A stretch of DNA of 64,000 nucleotides from Ferruginibacter sp050611725 (GCF_050611725.1 NZ_JBODJB010000001.1:930001-994000); one strand, 5' to 3'. Positions 7,532-16,349 are shown, numbered from the stretch's first letter. Made by a program: numbers and translations. The notes: generated by a model not told the origin, from the letters alone.

Positions 7532-7600
7532 ATAGCCGGGAAGCCGAAAAGACGACTGTTATACTGTAACAATTTTTCGTCTTCCCGTCTCCCCGGCTAT
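7532..7600. terminator. Bidirectional hairpin between convergent genes
   Basis: Two 24-nt arms (7532-7555 and 7577-7600) match at about 20 of 24 positions, with perfect ends (ATAGCCGGG and AAGACGA). It lies between the stop of the Sua5-like gene and the end of the next minus-strand gene. Short T-rich stretches flank it on both sides. Confidence 0.75.
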
Positions 7601-7615
7601 GTTTTTCAGTTTAAC

Positions 7616-7918
7616 TTATTTTCTATCTCTTTTGTTATGTTTTTTACGGAAAATATCTCTGTTTGCATGTCTTTTATCTTTACGAATGTCTTTGCGTTCT
7701 GCCGGTGTAATTACACCATCTGCCTTAGCTACTTTTTTTTCTTTACGAATCTTTCTTTGATCGTGTCTTAATTTTTTTGCTTCGGCTTTAGTAAGTTCAC
7801 CACTCTTTACACCTTGTGTAATGCGTTGGTGTTGGCTGCCAGTTGGCGATTGTGCATTAGCACTAAAAGTTGCTACACTTAAAAATGCAACTGTTGCAAG
7901 AATTAATTTTGCTTTCAT
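7616..7918 (-). CDS. Small secreted, highly basic protein of unknown function
   Basis: The 100-residue precursor has a clear signal peptide ending in ANAQ (about residue 23). The mature part is dominated by Lys and Arg. It has two helix-turn stretches of similar form, SGELTKAEAKKLRHDQRKI and ADGVITPAERKDIRKDKR, each resembling a degenerate EF-hand or TerB-like ADGxIxxxE turn. No catalytic motif is visible. It would be a small periplasmic protein, perhaps binding anions, metals or envelope polymers; that is inference only. A bidirectional hairpin follows it. Confidence 0.8.
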   Translation of the reverse strand: MKAKLILATVAFLSVATFSANAQSPTGSQHQRITQGVKSGELTKAEAKKLRHDQRKIRKEKKVAKADGVITPAERKDIRKDKRHANRDIFRKKHNKRDRK

Positions 7919-8026
7919 GTTTTTATATTTTTTTAATGAATAATTTTTTAACCGGTTTAGTATATACAGACGGAAACGGGGAAAGAAGGTTTAATTGATC
8001 CGGATCGTTTTTTTGAGAACGAATTG

Positions 8027-8623
8027 TTAAAACAAGGGCAATTGTTTAGGAAGGATATTGAAACTCATGCGATGGTATTGGCATAATCCGTTTGTTTCAA
8101 TGGCTTTGCGATGTGTGGCTGTGCCGTATCCTTTATTTTTATCCCAGCCATACTCAGGAAATTTTAAAGCAATTTTTTGCATGAACTCATCCCGATATGT
8201 TTTTGCAAGAATACTGGCAGCTGCAATGGAAGCATATTTCCCATCGCCTTTTACAATGCAATGATGTTGAATTTTTTTATAAGGTTTAAAGCGATTGCCA
8301 TCTACCAATAACAATTCGGGAACTGTAGTAAGTTGATCTAAACTAAGATGCATGGCTTTATATGAGGCTTGCAAAATATTGATCCGGTCTATTTCTTCAT
8401 TGCTTACCTGACTAACGGCAAATGCAATGCTTTCTTTTTCTATGATCGGCCTCAGCATATCTCTTTCTTTTTCTTTTAATTGCTTACTATCGTTCAATAA
8501 TGGGTGATGAAATTTTTTTGGTAAGATAACGGCAGCAGCAAATACCGGCCCTGCGTAGCAACCTCTTCCGGCTTCGTCTAATCCGGCTTCAATAAGTTTG
8601 TTTTGATAAAACGGGAGTAACAT
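8027..8623 (-). CDS. rnhB: Ribonuclease HII
   Basis: The 198-residue protein has the family signature GLDEAGRGCYAGPV near its start, with catalytic Asp16 and Glu17, then LLVDGN and the SIAAASILAKTYRDEFM helix carrying further acidic residues. RNase HII nicks at ribonucleotides embedded in DNA and removes RNA from RNA:DNA hybrids. Length is typical. It diverges from ctaA, with face-to-face -7 elements in the 60-nt gap. Confidence 0.97.
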   Translation of the reverse strand: MLLPFYQNKLIEAGLDEAGRGCYAGPVFAAAVILPKKFHHPLLNDSKQLKEKERDMLRPIIEKESIAFAVSQVSNEEIDRINILQASYKAMHLSLDQLTTVPELLLVDGNRFKPYKKIQHHCIVKGDGKYASIAAASILAKTYRDEFMQKIALKFPEYGWDKNKGYGTATHRKAIETNGLCQYHRMSFNILPKQLPLF

Positions 8624-8630
8624 TATCTTT

Positions 8631-8638
8631 CAAAAATA
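8631..8638 (-). promoter_or_regulatory. -7 element of rnhB
   Basis: The complement reads TATTTTTG, a perfect TAnnTTTG match only 7 nt before the rnhB ATG, so the transcript would be leaderless or nearly so. Confidence 0.55.
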
Positions 8639-8672
8639 ATCAATAAATAATCTGTTCAATCAAATGCTGTAA

Positions 8673-8680
8673 TACCTTTG
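8673..8680 (+). promoter_or_regulatory. -7 element of ctaA
   Basis: TACCTTTG matches TAnnTTTG exactly and ends 4 nt before the ctaA ATG. A start point about 7 nt further on would fall at or inside the start codon. Confidence 0.5.
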
Positions 8681-8684
8681 TAGT

Positions 8685-9614
8685 ATGACAAGATCGATCA
8701 AACGCTGGGCCATTGCAACTTTTATTCTTTGTTTTTTAGTGATCATTGCCGGGGGGGTAGTACGTACTACGCAAAGCGGCATGGGGTGTCCGGATTGGCC
8801 AAAATGTTTTGGGAAATGGATACCGCCTACAAATGCAAGTGAACTTCCCGCTGATTTTGAAAAGTATTTACGCAAACAGGATATCGATCATACATTTAAT
8901 GCTTTTCATACCTGGATAGAATATTTTAACCGCTTGTTTGGGGTGTTGCTTGGGTTATTTGGTATCATTCAACTGGTCCTATTATTCAGGAAACGCAATT
9001 TCAACAGACAAGCATATAAATTATCGGCCGCTTTTCTGATCGTGGTTATTTTAACCGGCTTATTTGGCGCACTGGTGGTTAAATTCAATCTGGCACATAT
9101 CAGTATATCTGTGCATTTATTATTTGCAATCATATTAGTACAAATTCAACTGGCCTTACTGCTCTCTTTAAATGGCACATTGAACTCCGTTATTACAAGT
9201 GCTGCTTTTCGAAAATGGATGATGGTTTTTTTAGTGATGATTTTCATCCAATCTGCCTTGGGTACAATGGTGAGAATGTATGTTGATGATGTTTCAAAAG
9301 CATTGCACTATGGCGATAGAGGAAGTTGGCTGGCAGAGCAACCATTGGCTTTCATTGTTCATCGTAGTTTTTCGTGGGTTGCGCTGTTACTCTCAGGATT
9401 TATTTTTTGGAAATACAGATATTATTCTGAGCTTAAAAAGAAAGTATCTGTATTATTGGTGTTTGTTGTTTTAAATATGATAGCCGGAATAGTGTTGTAT
9501 TATGCTGAGATGCCCGCTGTAGCTCAACCTGTACATTTGTTGCTGGCAACCTTTGCAATTACACAATCTGTGTATACCCTGCTACAATTAAAGACGGGAA
9601 AAAGCGTTATTTAG
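8685..9614 (+). CDS. ctaA: Heme A synthase (COX15/CtaA family)
   Basis: The 309-residue membrane protein has about eight hydrophobic segments and the family opening IAGGVVRTTQSGMGCPDWP. Conserved His residues appear in FHTWIEY, ISVHLL, VHRSFSW and QPVHLL. It oxidises heme O to heme A for cytochrome oxidase. The motif that is EYxHR in many homologues reads EYFNR here (Asn82), see findings. No protoheme farnesyltransferase (ctaB) or oxidase gene is next to it in this window. Confidence 0.92.
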   Translation: MTRSIKRWAIATFILCFLVIIAGGVVRTTQSGMGCPDWPKCFGKWIPPTNASELPADFEKYLRKQDIDHTFNAFHTWIEYFNRLFGVLLGLFGIIQLVLLFRKRNFNRQAYKLSAAFLIVVILTGLFGALVVKFNLAHISISVHLLFAIILVQIQLALLLSLNGTLNSVITSAAFRKWMMVFLVMIFIQSALGTMVRMYVDDVSKALHYGDRGSWLAEQPLAFIVHRSFSWVALLLSGFIFWKYRYYSELKKKVSVLLVFVVLNMIAGIVLYYAEMPAVAQPVHLLLATFAITQSVYTLLQLKTGKSVI

Positions 9615-9660
9615 CTATATAGTTGTATCTTTTATCTGCTGATAAAACCATAGTCTATTT

Positions 9661-11880
9661 ATGAAACGTTTGCTGAAAGATATCTTTTATTCTTTTCCGG
9701 TTCAGCTTTTCATTTTACATTTCCGTAAATACCAGATATTATTATTGTTTTGGTTTTTGATGACAAGCACTATCAACAGTGGGTTTATGCACAGCTATGG
9801 AGCCGATGCATTGTTCTTTGTTCCTGAATATCTTGGCAAAGTAAACGCACTGAGTACAGCTTTTGTAGGGATGGCGTTAGGTGTTTTTTTTATGTGCTGG
9901 AATATCACCACGTTTATTCTTCATACAAGACGATTTAAATTTCTGGCAACTGCATCCAAACCATTTTTAAAATACTGTCTTAACAATGCTGTTTTCCCTT
10001 TACTGTTTTTAATATTCTACATTATTAGGTCTTTACAATTTAATATCGATAAGGAACTTTTAAGTATAGGCGAGGCATTGGGTTTATTGGGAGGGTTTTT
10101 AGGCGGTTTCTTTGTTTTGATCGTTACTTCTTTTGTTCTTTTCTTTAGTGCAGACAAAAGAATATTAAAAGGAATTGCTCCGATAATCGGAAACCCGGAC
10201 GCTTTTAAAGCAAGTTTTGATCCGGATAAAAAAAGACAGAGTGATGCTTTTGGAATGAAGGTAGGCTACTATTTCAGCACAAGATTAAAACTTAGAAAAG
10301 CAAGAAATGTTTCTCATTACAGTCAGGATTTTTTGGATGCGGTTTTTAAGCGGCATCATTTTTCAGGTATGATTGGTGTTATTGTCGCTTTTATTTTTTT
10401 AATTGTTTGCGGATTTTTTTTAGATCTTAAATTTTTTCAGGCGCCAGCTGCTGCTAGTATCATTATCTTCTTTGCAGTATTGATCGCTGTTATTGGCGCA
10501 CTCACTTATTTTTTACAAAGCTGGAGTGTTTTATTTGTGATTATTTTATTTATTGCGCTGGATATTTTGTATCAGTACGATATTATTGATCCACGTAACA
10601 AGGCTTACGGACTTAATTACCTGAATAAAAATGAACGTCCGGAATACAGCAAAAGATCATTACAAAAATTATGTACGCCTGAACTGATAGATGCGGATAG
10701 GGCAAATATGCTGGCAATTTTGGAGCAATGGAAAAAGCGGCAAAATACAGATAAGCCTGTTATGTTATTCATCAATGTGAGTGGCGGGGGGATGCGTAGT
10801 GCAGCTTTTGTGATGAATACCTTACAGCAGTTGGACAGTAGCACCAATGGAAAATTGATGAAACAAACTTTCCTGATCAGTGGCGCAAGTGGTGGTATTT
10901 TGTCGGCAACTTATTTTAGAGAATTATATCGACAAAAAATAAACGGGGCGAATATTAATCTGTATGATCCGGAATATACAAATACTATTTCTCAGGATCT
11001 GCTTAATCCTATTTTTTCATCGTTGGTAAGCAGAGATATTTTTTCACCCGTACAACGATTTTCGGTTGGTCCATACCGTTATATAAAGGACAGAGGTTAT
11101 GCCTTTGAGCAAAAGTTAAACGAAAACTCGGGCAATATTCTTGATAGGCAATTGAAGGACTATGTCGATGATGAAAAAAATGCAAGAATACCGTTGATGA
11201 TCTATAACTCTGTAGTAACCAGAGATGGTCGTAAACTGATGATCGGAACACAGCCCCTCAGTTTTATGATGAAGCCGGCCTGTTATGCAACAGATAGTTT
11301 ATATAGCCCGGATGCGATCGACTTTGCATCACTTTTTAAAAAGCAGGATCCTTTTAACCTTCGATTACTCACGGCATTACGCATGAATGCTACATTTCCT
11401 TATGTGTTACCAAATGTATTATTACCAACCAGCCCTGTAATAGATGCAATGGATGCCGGATTGAGAGATAATTACGGACAAGAAACAACCTTACGTTTTA
11501 TAGATAATTTTAAGGAATGGATATCCGAAAATACAGGTGGAGTAATGATCATTCAAATTCGTGATAGATTGAAAGACAACTGGCAACAACCTTTTGAAAC
11601 AGGATCGATCAGCGATATTGTTGTAAAGCCAGCTACTATGTTGCAACACAACTGGTATAAATTACAAGATTATTTTCAAGGAGATCAGTTCAGTTATTTA
11701 AATGATTCACTGCAAACAAAAACACAACGACTAACGTTTATGTATGTACCGGACAAGGAAGATAAAGGAGCTGCGTTGAATTTTCACCTGACTGCAATAG
11801 AAAGAAAGGATGTAGTTCAATCATTTAAAAAACCCTATAATCAGCAACTGCTGGAAATATTGAAAGCAACTTTGAAATAG
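9661..11880 (+). CDS. Patatin-like phospholipase with N-terminal membrane domain
   Basis: The first 310 or so residues of this 739-residue protein hold about seven hydrophobic segments. The rest is a patatin-type lipase: oxyanion loop SGGGMRS (374-380), nucleophile elbow GASGG with Ser410, and the DAG motif with Asp598 in DAGLRDNYG. The Ser/Asp dyad is complete, so lipid acyl hydrolase activity is likely. The enzyme domain should face the cytoplasm or membrane surface, but topology cannot be fixed by eye. It follows ctaA by 46 nt on the same strand and converges with a lipid-kinase-like gene 1 nt away. The substrate is unknown. Confidence 0.85.
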   Translation: MKRLLKDIFYSFPVQLFILHFRKYQILLLFWFLMTSTINSGFMHSYGADALFFVPEYLGKVNALSTAFVGMALGVFFMCWNITTFILHTRRFKFLATASKPFLKYCLNNAVFPLLFLIFYIIRSLQFNIDKELLSIGEALGLLGGFLGGFFVLIVTSFVLFFSADKRILKGIAPIIGNPDAFKASFDPDKKRQSDAFGMKVGYYFSTRLKLRKARNVSHYSQDFLDAVFKRHHFSGMIGVIVAFIFLIVCGFFLDLKFFQAPAAASIIIFFAVLIAVIGALTYFLQSWSVLFVIILFIALDILYQYDIIDPRNKAYGLNYLNKNERPEYSKRSLQKLCTPELIDADRANMLAILEQWKKRQNTDKPVMLFINVSGGGMRSAAFVMNTLQQLDSSTNGKLMKQTFLISGASGGILSATYFRELYRQKINGANINLYDPEYTNTISQDLLNPIFSSLVSRDIFSPVQRFSVGPYRYIKDRGYAFEQKLNENSGNILDRQLKDYVDDEKNARIPLMIYNSVVTRDGRKLMIGTQPLSFMMKPACYATDSLYSPDAIDFASLFKKQDPFNLRLLTALRMNATFPYVLPNVLLPTSPVIDAMDAGLRDNYGQETTLRFIDNFKEWISENTGGVMIIQIRDRLKDNWQQPFETGSISDIVVKPATMLQHNWYKLQDYFQGDQFSYLNDSLQTKTQRLTFMYVPDKEDKGAALNFHLTAIERKDVVQSFKKPYNQQLLEILKATLK

Positions 11881-11881
11881 T

Positions 11882-12781
11882 TTAAGGCTGTATCAATTTG
11901 AATGCATCCGGTATGATCTCGAATGTAAATTTTTTGGCTGTAGTTGCCGGATCACCATCGATGTGTAGTGGAGCATTCTCCGGATTTTTAATGATCAGTT
12001 TATCCGTTTGAAAATAGATAACATCTTTATCGTGAAAGGTTTTATCGGTGTAGTTAGCAGGTTCTCCTTTACTGATATGTTTAATAACGGTCCACAATAA
12101 CCTCAGTTTGCTCATTTTTCTTACTATCACAACATCTATCAAGCCATCGCTAAGACTGGCTTTTGGAGCGATGGTAAAATTGTTGCCAAACTGGTTGCTG
12201 TTGGCTATACTAATAAAGTAGGCATGAGTGATAAAGGTTTTTCCTCTATCTGTAATTTCAAATTCAAAGGGCTCGGCAGATAAAAAATTATTGAGGGTTT
12301 GTTTTACATAAGTAGATAGACCCCTTGTTTGCTGATTAGCAAAATCATGGGCTACCTGTGCATCAAACCCCAATCCGCAAAGCATACAACTGAATGTGTC
12401 GTTAATGAAAAATGAATCTATATAAGAAGCTTTGCCTTTAAAGATCAGATCTAGTGCTTTATCGAATTGCCTTGGAATTTTAGCGGCCAGCGCAAGCCCG
12501 TTTCCTGAACCCAAAGGAATGATGCCGATCTTCACATCAACATCTAATAATGCATTAACGATCTTATTAATGGTGCCATCGCCTCCACAAATAACGATGT
12601 CGGTTATCTCTTCTTTATCAATTTTGTCTTTTAGAAAAAAGTAATTGCCGGCTGCATTTGTGTGTAGAATTTCGAAAGGGATGTTTTCCTGTGCAGTTCT
12701 CTCTTTTATCTTTTGAAGCAGTACCTGTTTATCCTTTGTGCCGGAAATGGGGTTAATGAAATAAATGATTTTACGCTGCAT
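11882..12781 (-). CDS. YegS/diacylglycerol kinase-family lipid kinase
   Basis: The 299-residue protein has the DAGK catalytic core: FINPISG at the N-terminus, the nucleotide loop CGGDGTINK near residue 65, and PLGSGNGLALA. The C-terminal lobe includes SLSDGLIDVVIV and a PLHIDGDP segment typical of the family. It should phosphorylate a lipid such as diacylglycerol or a sphingoid base; which one is open. It lies 8 nt after a lipoprotein gene and probably shares its transcript. Confidence 0.93.
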   Translation of the reverse strand: MQRKIIYFINPISGTKDKQVLLQKIKERTAQENIPFEILHTNAAGNYFFLKDKIDKEEITDIVICGGDGTINKIVNALLDVDVKIGIIPLGSGNGLALAAKIPRQFDKALDLIFKGKASYIDSFFINDTFSCMLCGLGFDAQVAHDFANQQTRGLSTYVKQTLNNFLSAEPFEFEITDRGKTFITHAYFISIANSNQFGNNFTIAPKASLSDGLIDVVIVRKMSKLRLLWTVIKHISKGEPANYTDKTFHDKDVIYFQTDKLIIKNPENAPLHIDGDPATTAKKFTFEIIPDAFKLIQP

Positions 12782-12789
12782 AGAGTTTT

Positions 12790-13332
12790 CTAGTTAACCC
12801 GTTTCAGATCTTTGAGTAAAAATTCTTCGTCGTAATTGGGTTGTGATCTTGTTTTATAATGAAACTCTAAAGAGTTACGCAAAGCCGCACTGCTTTTTAT
12901 AAGTTTGTTTGTAAAGTAATCACTTAAAGGGTAAATTGAAAATTTCTCGCCTTCTTTTTTTATTTCTGCCAAATAGGTTCTTCCGGCAATAGTAGCATTT
13001 ATAAATTGTTTGTCAACTGCAGTCGATAGAAAAGCTGTGCCTTTTATAGTGTCGTCGGTAACAACTCTGTATTTGATAAATTCCTCCGTATAGCCAATAA
13101 TAGAAATATCATATTCCATATCATTCTTTTTAGAGAAAATAATTTTTACCGGTTCGGTTTTCGTGTGCTTGTCGTCGATTATTTTGGTAACCAGGGTTGC
13201 CCATTTGCCTAATAGTGATTCATCTACCGGTTGTTGTGGCTTTTCATCTAACGCATAGGGAGACGAGTATGGACAGGCCGTTAACGTAATGGCTAGTATA
13301 AACAGGATTGGTAAGTATAGAATGCGTTTCAT
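12790..13332 (-). CDS. Lipoprotein of unknown function
   Basis: The 180-residue precursor has a lipobox LTAC, with Cys20 as the lipidation site. The mature part begins with a Pro-rich linker and then a strand-rich domain (LLGKWATLVTKI; FINATIAGRTYLAEI). I recognise no named domain. It is the first gene of a likely two-gene unit with the lipid kinase and has a good -7 element close to its ATG. Confidence 0.82.
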   Translation of the reverse strand: MKRILYLPILFILAITLTACPYSSPYALDEKPQQPVDESLLGKWATLVTKIIDDKHTKTEPVKIIFSKKNDMEYDISIIGYTEEFIKYRVVTDDTIKGTAFLSTAVDKQFINATIAGRTYLAEIKKEGEKFSIYPLSDYFTNKLIKSSAALRNSLEFHYKTRSQPNYDEEFLLKDLKRVN

Positions 13333-13340
13333 TAGGTAGC

Positions 13341-13348
13341 CAAAATTA
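13341..13348 (-). promoter_or_regulatory. -7 element of the lipoprotein-lipid kinase unit
   Basis: The complement reads TAATTTTG, a perfect TAnnTTTG match ending 8 nt before the ATG at 13332. Confidence 0.5.
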
Positions 13349-13414
13349 CTTTATTGGTAAAAAAGCTAATTGGACATTTTATAAACGTATGGGGACAATT
13401 CTTTATTGCAAGGC

Positions 13415-14350
13415 TCATTTTTTTAACAGCCAGCCTAACCAACCACCTATTTCCATCATCCAGGCTATACCGAGGTGAACGATTAGTCCTCCCCAGATGC
13501 TTCCGGTATTAATGGAGATGATACCCAGGAGCATACCACCAAAAAAGCTACTAATGGCTTCACCCATAGGTTTTCCCAAATGTATGGTGCAATAAAAGCA
13601 GGCGATAGGGATAATACAGTGAGTGCCGCAAATTTGTGCAAGCGCAAGCACTAAGAAACCCCTAAAGAAAAACTCAATGCTTACAAAATCGAAACCGTAG
13701 CTTAATTCGAAAATAAGGTATCGCCACTTATCAGCCAATGAATTTGAAGGGAGATCGTTCAAGATCTTTGCCTTAGGATAAGTTTGCAGAAAATCATTTT
13801 GAGTGCTTGCTAAAGCTATTAATGGGATCATAATTGCCAGCATGATCAGGTAAGGAGACAAATGATCTAAAGGTTTAATACCGTAAAAGGGTTGATTGTT
13901 TCGGTCCTTTAAAAACCAGACAATAATAACGGGAATGAGTACAACAAACACCCGTACTATCCAGTTAATGCTTTGGAAATAAAATAATCGATCAGGACCA
14001 TTCCATTTTGAAAACATCCATGCCTTATGAAAATCAAAGTTTACTCTGAAGGAAAAAAAAGCAGGGGCTAATAAAAGCATAATCCAGAACCAAACGTTTT
14101 TTATATGATCAATTTCTTTAAAGAAGAAAGATTGGATTGCAAATGCAATTGCAAATGGCACGAGGTATAAAAGATAATACAACCCAAAGCTTTGCAATTT
14201 TGTTTTACCGGTTGTTATATATTTTTTTTCGAGACCATGCCAGTAATTAAGATAGATAACGCCGCCAAGCATACAAATAATAATGCAGAAGTATAACCAG
14301 TTAAATTCTCGGTTGTAAAACTCCCTCAGATATTTGATGATCGATTGCAA
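13415..14350 (-). CDS. CPBP-family (CAAX-like) intramembrane protein
   Basis: The 311-residue polytopic protein ends in an Abi/CPBP domain: motif 1 as SIEFFFRG (Glu226, Arg230), motif 2 as HLGKPMGE, and motif 3 around LIVHLGIAW. Family members are intramembrane metal-dependent endopeptidases or membrane scaffolds. Motif 1 is normally EExxxR, but the first Glu, which is the catalytic one in the Rce1 structure, is Ile here, so activity is doubtful. The eight or so hydrophobic segments are regular. It stands alone between a lipoprotein unit and a terminator. Confidence 0.85.
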   Translation of the reverse strand: MQSIIKYLREFYNREFNWLYFCIIICMLGGVIYLNYWHGLEKKYITTGKTKLQSFGLYYLLYLVPFAIAFAIQSFFFKEIDHIKNVWFWIMLLLAPAFFSFRVNFDFHKAWMFSKWNGPDRLFYFQSINWIVRVFVVLIPVIIVWFLKDRNNQPFYGIKPLDHLSPYLIMLAIMIPLIALASTQNDFLQTYPKAKILNDLPSNSLADKWRYLIFELSYGFDFVSIEFFFRGFLVLALAQICGTHCIIPIACFYCTIHLGKPMGEAISSFFGGMLLGIISINTGSIWGGLIVHLGIAWMMEIGGWLGWLLKK

Positions 14351-14396
14351 TAAGTTTTTTTTATAAAGATAATCATCTGATATTTTATTAAATAAA

Positions 14397-14422
14397 AACC
14401 TCCGTAGAAAACTACAGAGGTT
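14397..14422 (-). terminator. Terminator hairpin after the secreted orphan gene
   Basis: AACCTCCGTAG pairs with CTACAGAGGTT across a 4-nt loop (10 Watson-Crick pairs and one G-U on the minus strand), followed on the minus strand by a T-rich stretch. Confidence 0.8.
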
Positions 14423-14450
14423 AAATATATTACGAAGAAAGAAAGCCTAT

Positions 14451-15266
14451 TTACTTGTAGCCTATCCAGGTTCTTTTTTCAATACTAAAAAGCCAGTAAA
14501 TGCCATTTGCATAAGCAAAGTTGAAAGATTTTTCAACCGGAGCGTCATCGGGCAACAGAAGCTTACTTTTTAATAAACCTGTTGAAAGATCATATAATTC
14601 AATTCGCTTTTGTTCAACATTTAATAATCCAACTTCCGATTTAGCTAATCCGGTATAAATAATAGAAGTGTAATTATAAGTTTCGAGTGTTTCATCATCT
14701 GTATCTATAAAATCATCTTCTATTTTTCCATGATGTATCTGGATCGCATCTACAAAAACCCCATTGTTGTCATAACGGTCAATATAGGTTTTGTTTAAAA
14801 AAAGTACTTCATCTTTTCTGGGATTAAGAACACCAACACTCTGTGCATCAGGCTGATTCATGCCTTCAATGTCAATAGTATTGTCTTCAATAATACCTTT
14901 TTTATCGAGTGTATAAGTGAACCAGCCCCCATTGTCGTATGCGTTACCGCTGATGGCTTTGGTCTTTGGATTATACCATAAGCCTCTTACATCAACCATG
15001 GCGGTTACATCATCTTTTGATAAACGCTTTCCTTTAACATCAAAAACTGCAAATGGATACCCGGTATTGCCGGCAAAGGAAGCGTAATATTTTTTCTGTA
15101 TAGGATGCCATACAACAGATGCCCCACGTGTGCCACACATATCATCATCGGCTGTTTTGGGCATTTTTAATTCAAGCGTTTTTTTAAGCTTGGCTTTTGT
15201 TTGGGCCGATATTTCGGTTGTAGAGAAAAAAAGACTGGCGATTGCTAAAAGGAGTATTCGTTGCAT
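14451..15266 (-). CDS. Secreted protein of unknown function
   Basis: A signal peptide (about residues 1-21, ending ISAQ) precedes a mature part of about 250 residues. That part shows repeated short strands with motifs such as VVWHPIQKKYYASFAG, RGLWYNPKTKAISGNAYD and VGVLNPRKDEVLFLN, which read like blades of a beta-propeller. No catalytic residues are apparent. It is flanked by a terminator downstream and follows obg after a hairpin, so it is probably a single-gene unit. No family recognised. Confidence 0.82.
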   Translation of the reverse strand: MQRILLLAIASLFFSTTEISAQTKAKLKKTLELKMPKTADDDMCGTRGASVVWHPIQKKYYASFAGNTGYPFAVFDVKGKRLSKDDVTAMVDVRGLWYNPKTKAISGNAYDNGGWFTYTLDKKGIIEDNTIDIEGMNQPDAQSVGVLNPRKDEVLFLNKTYIDRYDNNGVFVDAIQIHHGKIEDDFIDTDDETLETYNYTSIIYTGLAKSEVGLLNVEQKRIELYDLSTGLLKSKLLLPDDAPVEKSFNFAYANGIYWLFSIEKRTWIGYK

Positions 15267-15309
15267 AAGGTTAAAGTTTTTAGAGTGCTAAGAAAATAAT
15301 AAATAAGCT

Positions 15310-15341
15310 ATAAAACAATACCCGTGCTATGGTATTTTATA
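15310..15341 (-). terminator. Hairpin overlapping the obg stop codon
   Basis: On the minus strand TATAAAATACC pairs with GGTATTGTTTTATA with one bulge, giving a terminator-like stem that includes the obg stop codon. There is no long T-run. Confidence 0.5.
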
Positions 15342-16341
15342 AATTCTTTTTGGCGTCGTTGAGCGTTTTCCACAACATGTCTTTAAGTTCTGTTAAACCC
15401 TGACCTGCAACGGAGGATATAAAGATATGGGGTATTTTTTTAGGAAGTTCTTTTTTTATGGCGGCTTTCAACTCATCATCCAGCATATCGCTTTTGCTGA
15501 CAGCGATCACAAAATCTTTTTGCAGCATTTCCGGATTGTATTCCTTCAATTCATTTACAAGAATTTCAAATTCTTTTTTATGATCTGCACAATCTGCAGG
15601 AATCAGAAAAAGTAAAATAGAGTTGCGTTCTATATGCCTTAAAAAACGATGGCCAAGACCCTTTCCTTCAGCAGCACCTTCAATGATACCGGGCAGATCG
15701 GCAATACAAAAACTCTTACCATCTCTATATTCCACCATACCCAACTGCGGTGTAAGTGTAGTAAATGCGTAGTTAGCAATTTTAGGTTTAGCTGCGGTTA
15801 TGCTTGACAGTAAGGTTGATTTTCCTGCATTCGGAAAACCTACTAAGCCTACATCTGCCAGTACTTTTAACTCAAGCAGTTTCCATCCTTCAACACCCGA
15901 TTCGCCGGGTTGTGCATAGTCGGGAGCTTGATTGGTAGCAGTTTTAAAATTTGAATTGCCTAATCCGCCTCTGCCACCTTTCAGCCAAATAACTTCTTGC
16001 CCGTCTTCTAAGATCTCTACTTCTTTTTGACCCGTTTCTTCATCTCTTGCAATAGTACCCAACGGAACCTCAATGATGATATCTTTACCAAACCTGCCTG
16101 TCTGATTGTTTTTATTACCACCTTCTCCATTCTCTGCCAGCACATTTTTATAATATCTGAGATGCAGCAGTGTCCATAGTTGCGAATTACCACGTAAAAT
16201 GATATGTGCTCCACGACCACCATCGCCGCCATCGGGCCCGGCCATTGCATTGTACTTAGTGCGCATGAAATGCTTGCTGCCTGCACCTCCATGTCCGCTG
16301 CGACAGAATATTCTGATATAATCGATGAAGTTCTTTTCCAT
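15337..16341 (-). CDS. obg: Obg/CgtA GTPase
   Basis: The 334-residue protein has the Gly-rich Obg fold (about 1-158; GGDGGRGAHIIL, GRFGKDIIIEVPLGT). The G domain follows, with G1 GFPNAGKS, the FTTLTPQLG switch region, G3 DLPGIIEGA and an SKSD G4. It is the essential ribosome-assembly and stress GTPase. Length is at the short end because the variable C-terminal extension is absent, as is common in Bacteroidota. Confidence 0.97.
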   Translation of the reverse strand: MEKNFIDYIRIFCRSGHGGAGSKHFMRTKYNAMAGPDGGDGGRGAHIILRGNSQLWTLLHLRYYKNVLAENGEGGNKNNQTGRFGKDIIIEVPLGTIARDEETGQKEVEILEDGQEVIWLKGGRGGLGNSNFKTATNQAPDYAQPGESGVEGWKLLELKVLADVGLVGFPNAGKSTLLSSITAAKPKIANYAFTTLTPQLGMVEYRDGKSFCIADLPGIIEGAAEGKGLGHRFLRHIERNSILLFLIPADCADHKKEFEILVNELKEYNPEMLQKDFVIAVSKSDMLDDELKAAIKKELPKKIPHIFISSVAGQGLTELKDMLWKTLNDAKKNL

Positions 16342-16349
16342 TATTGTGG

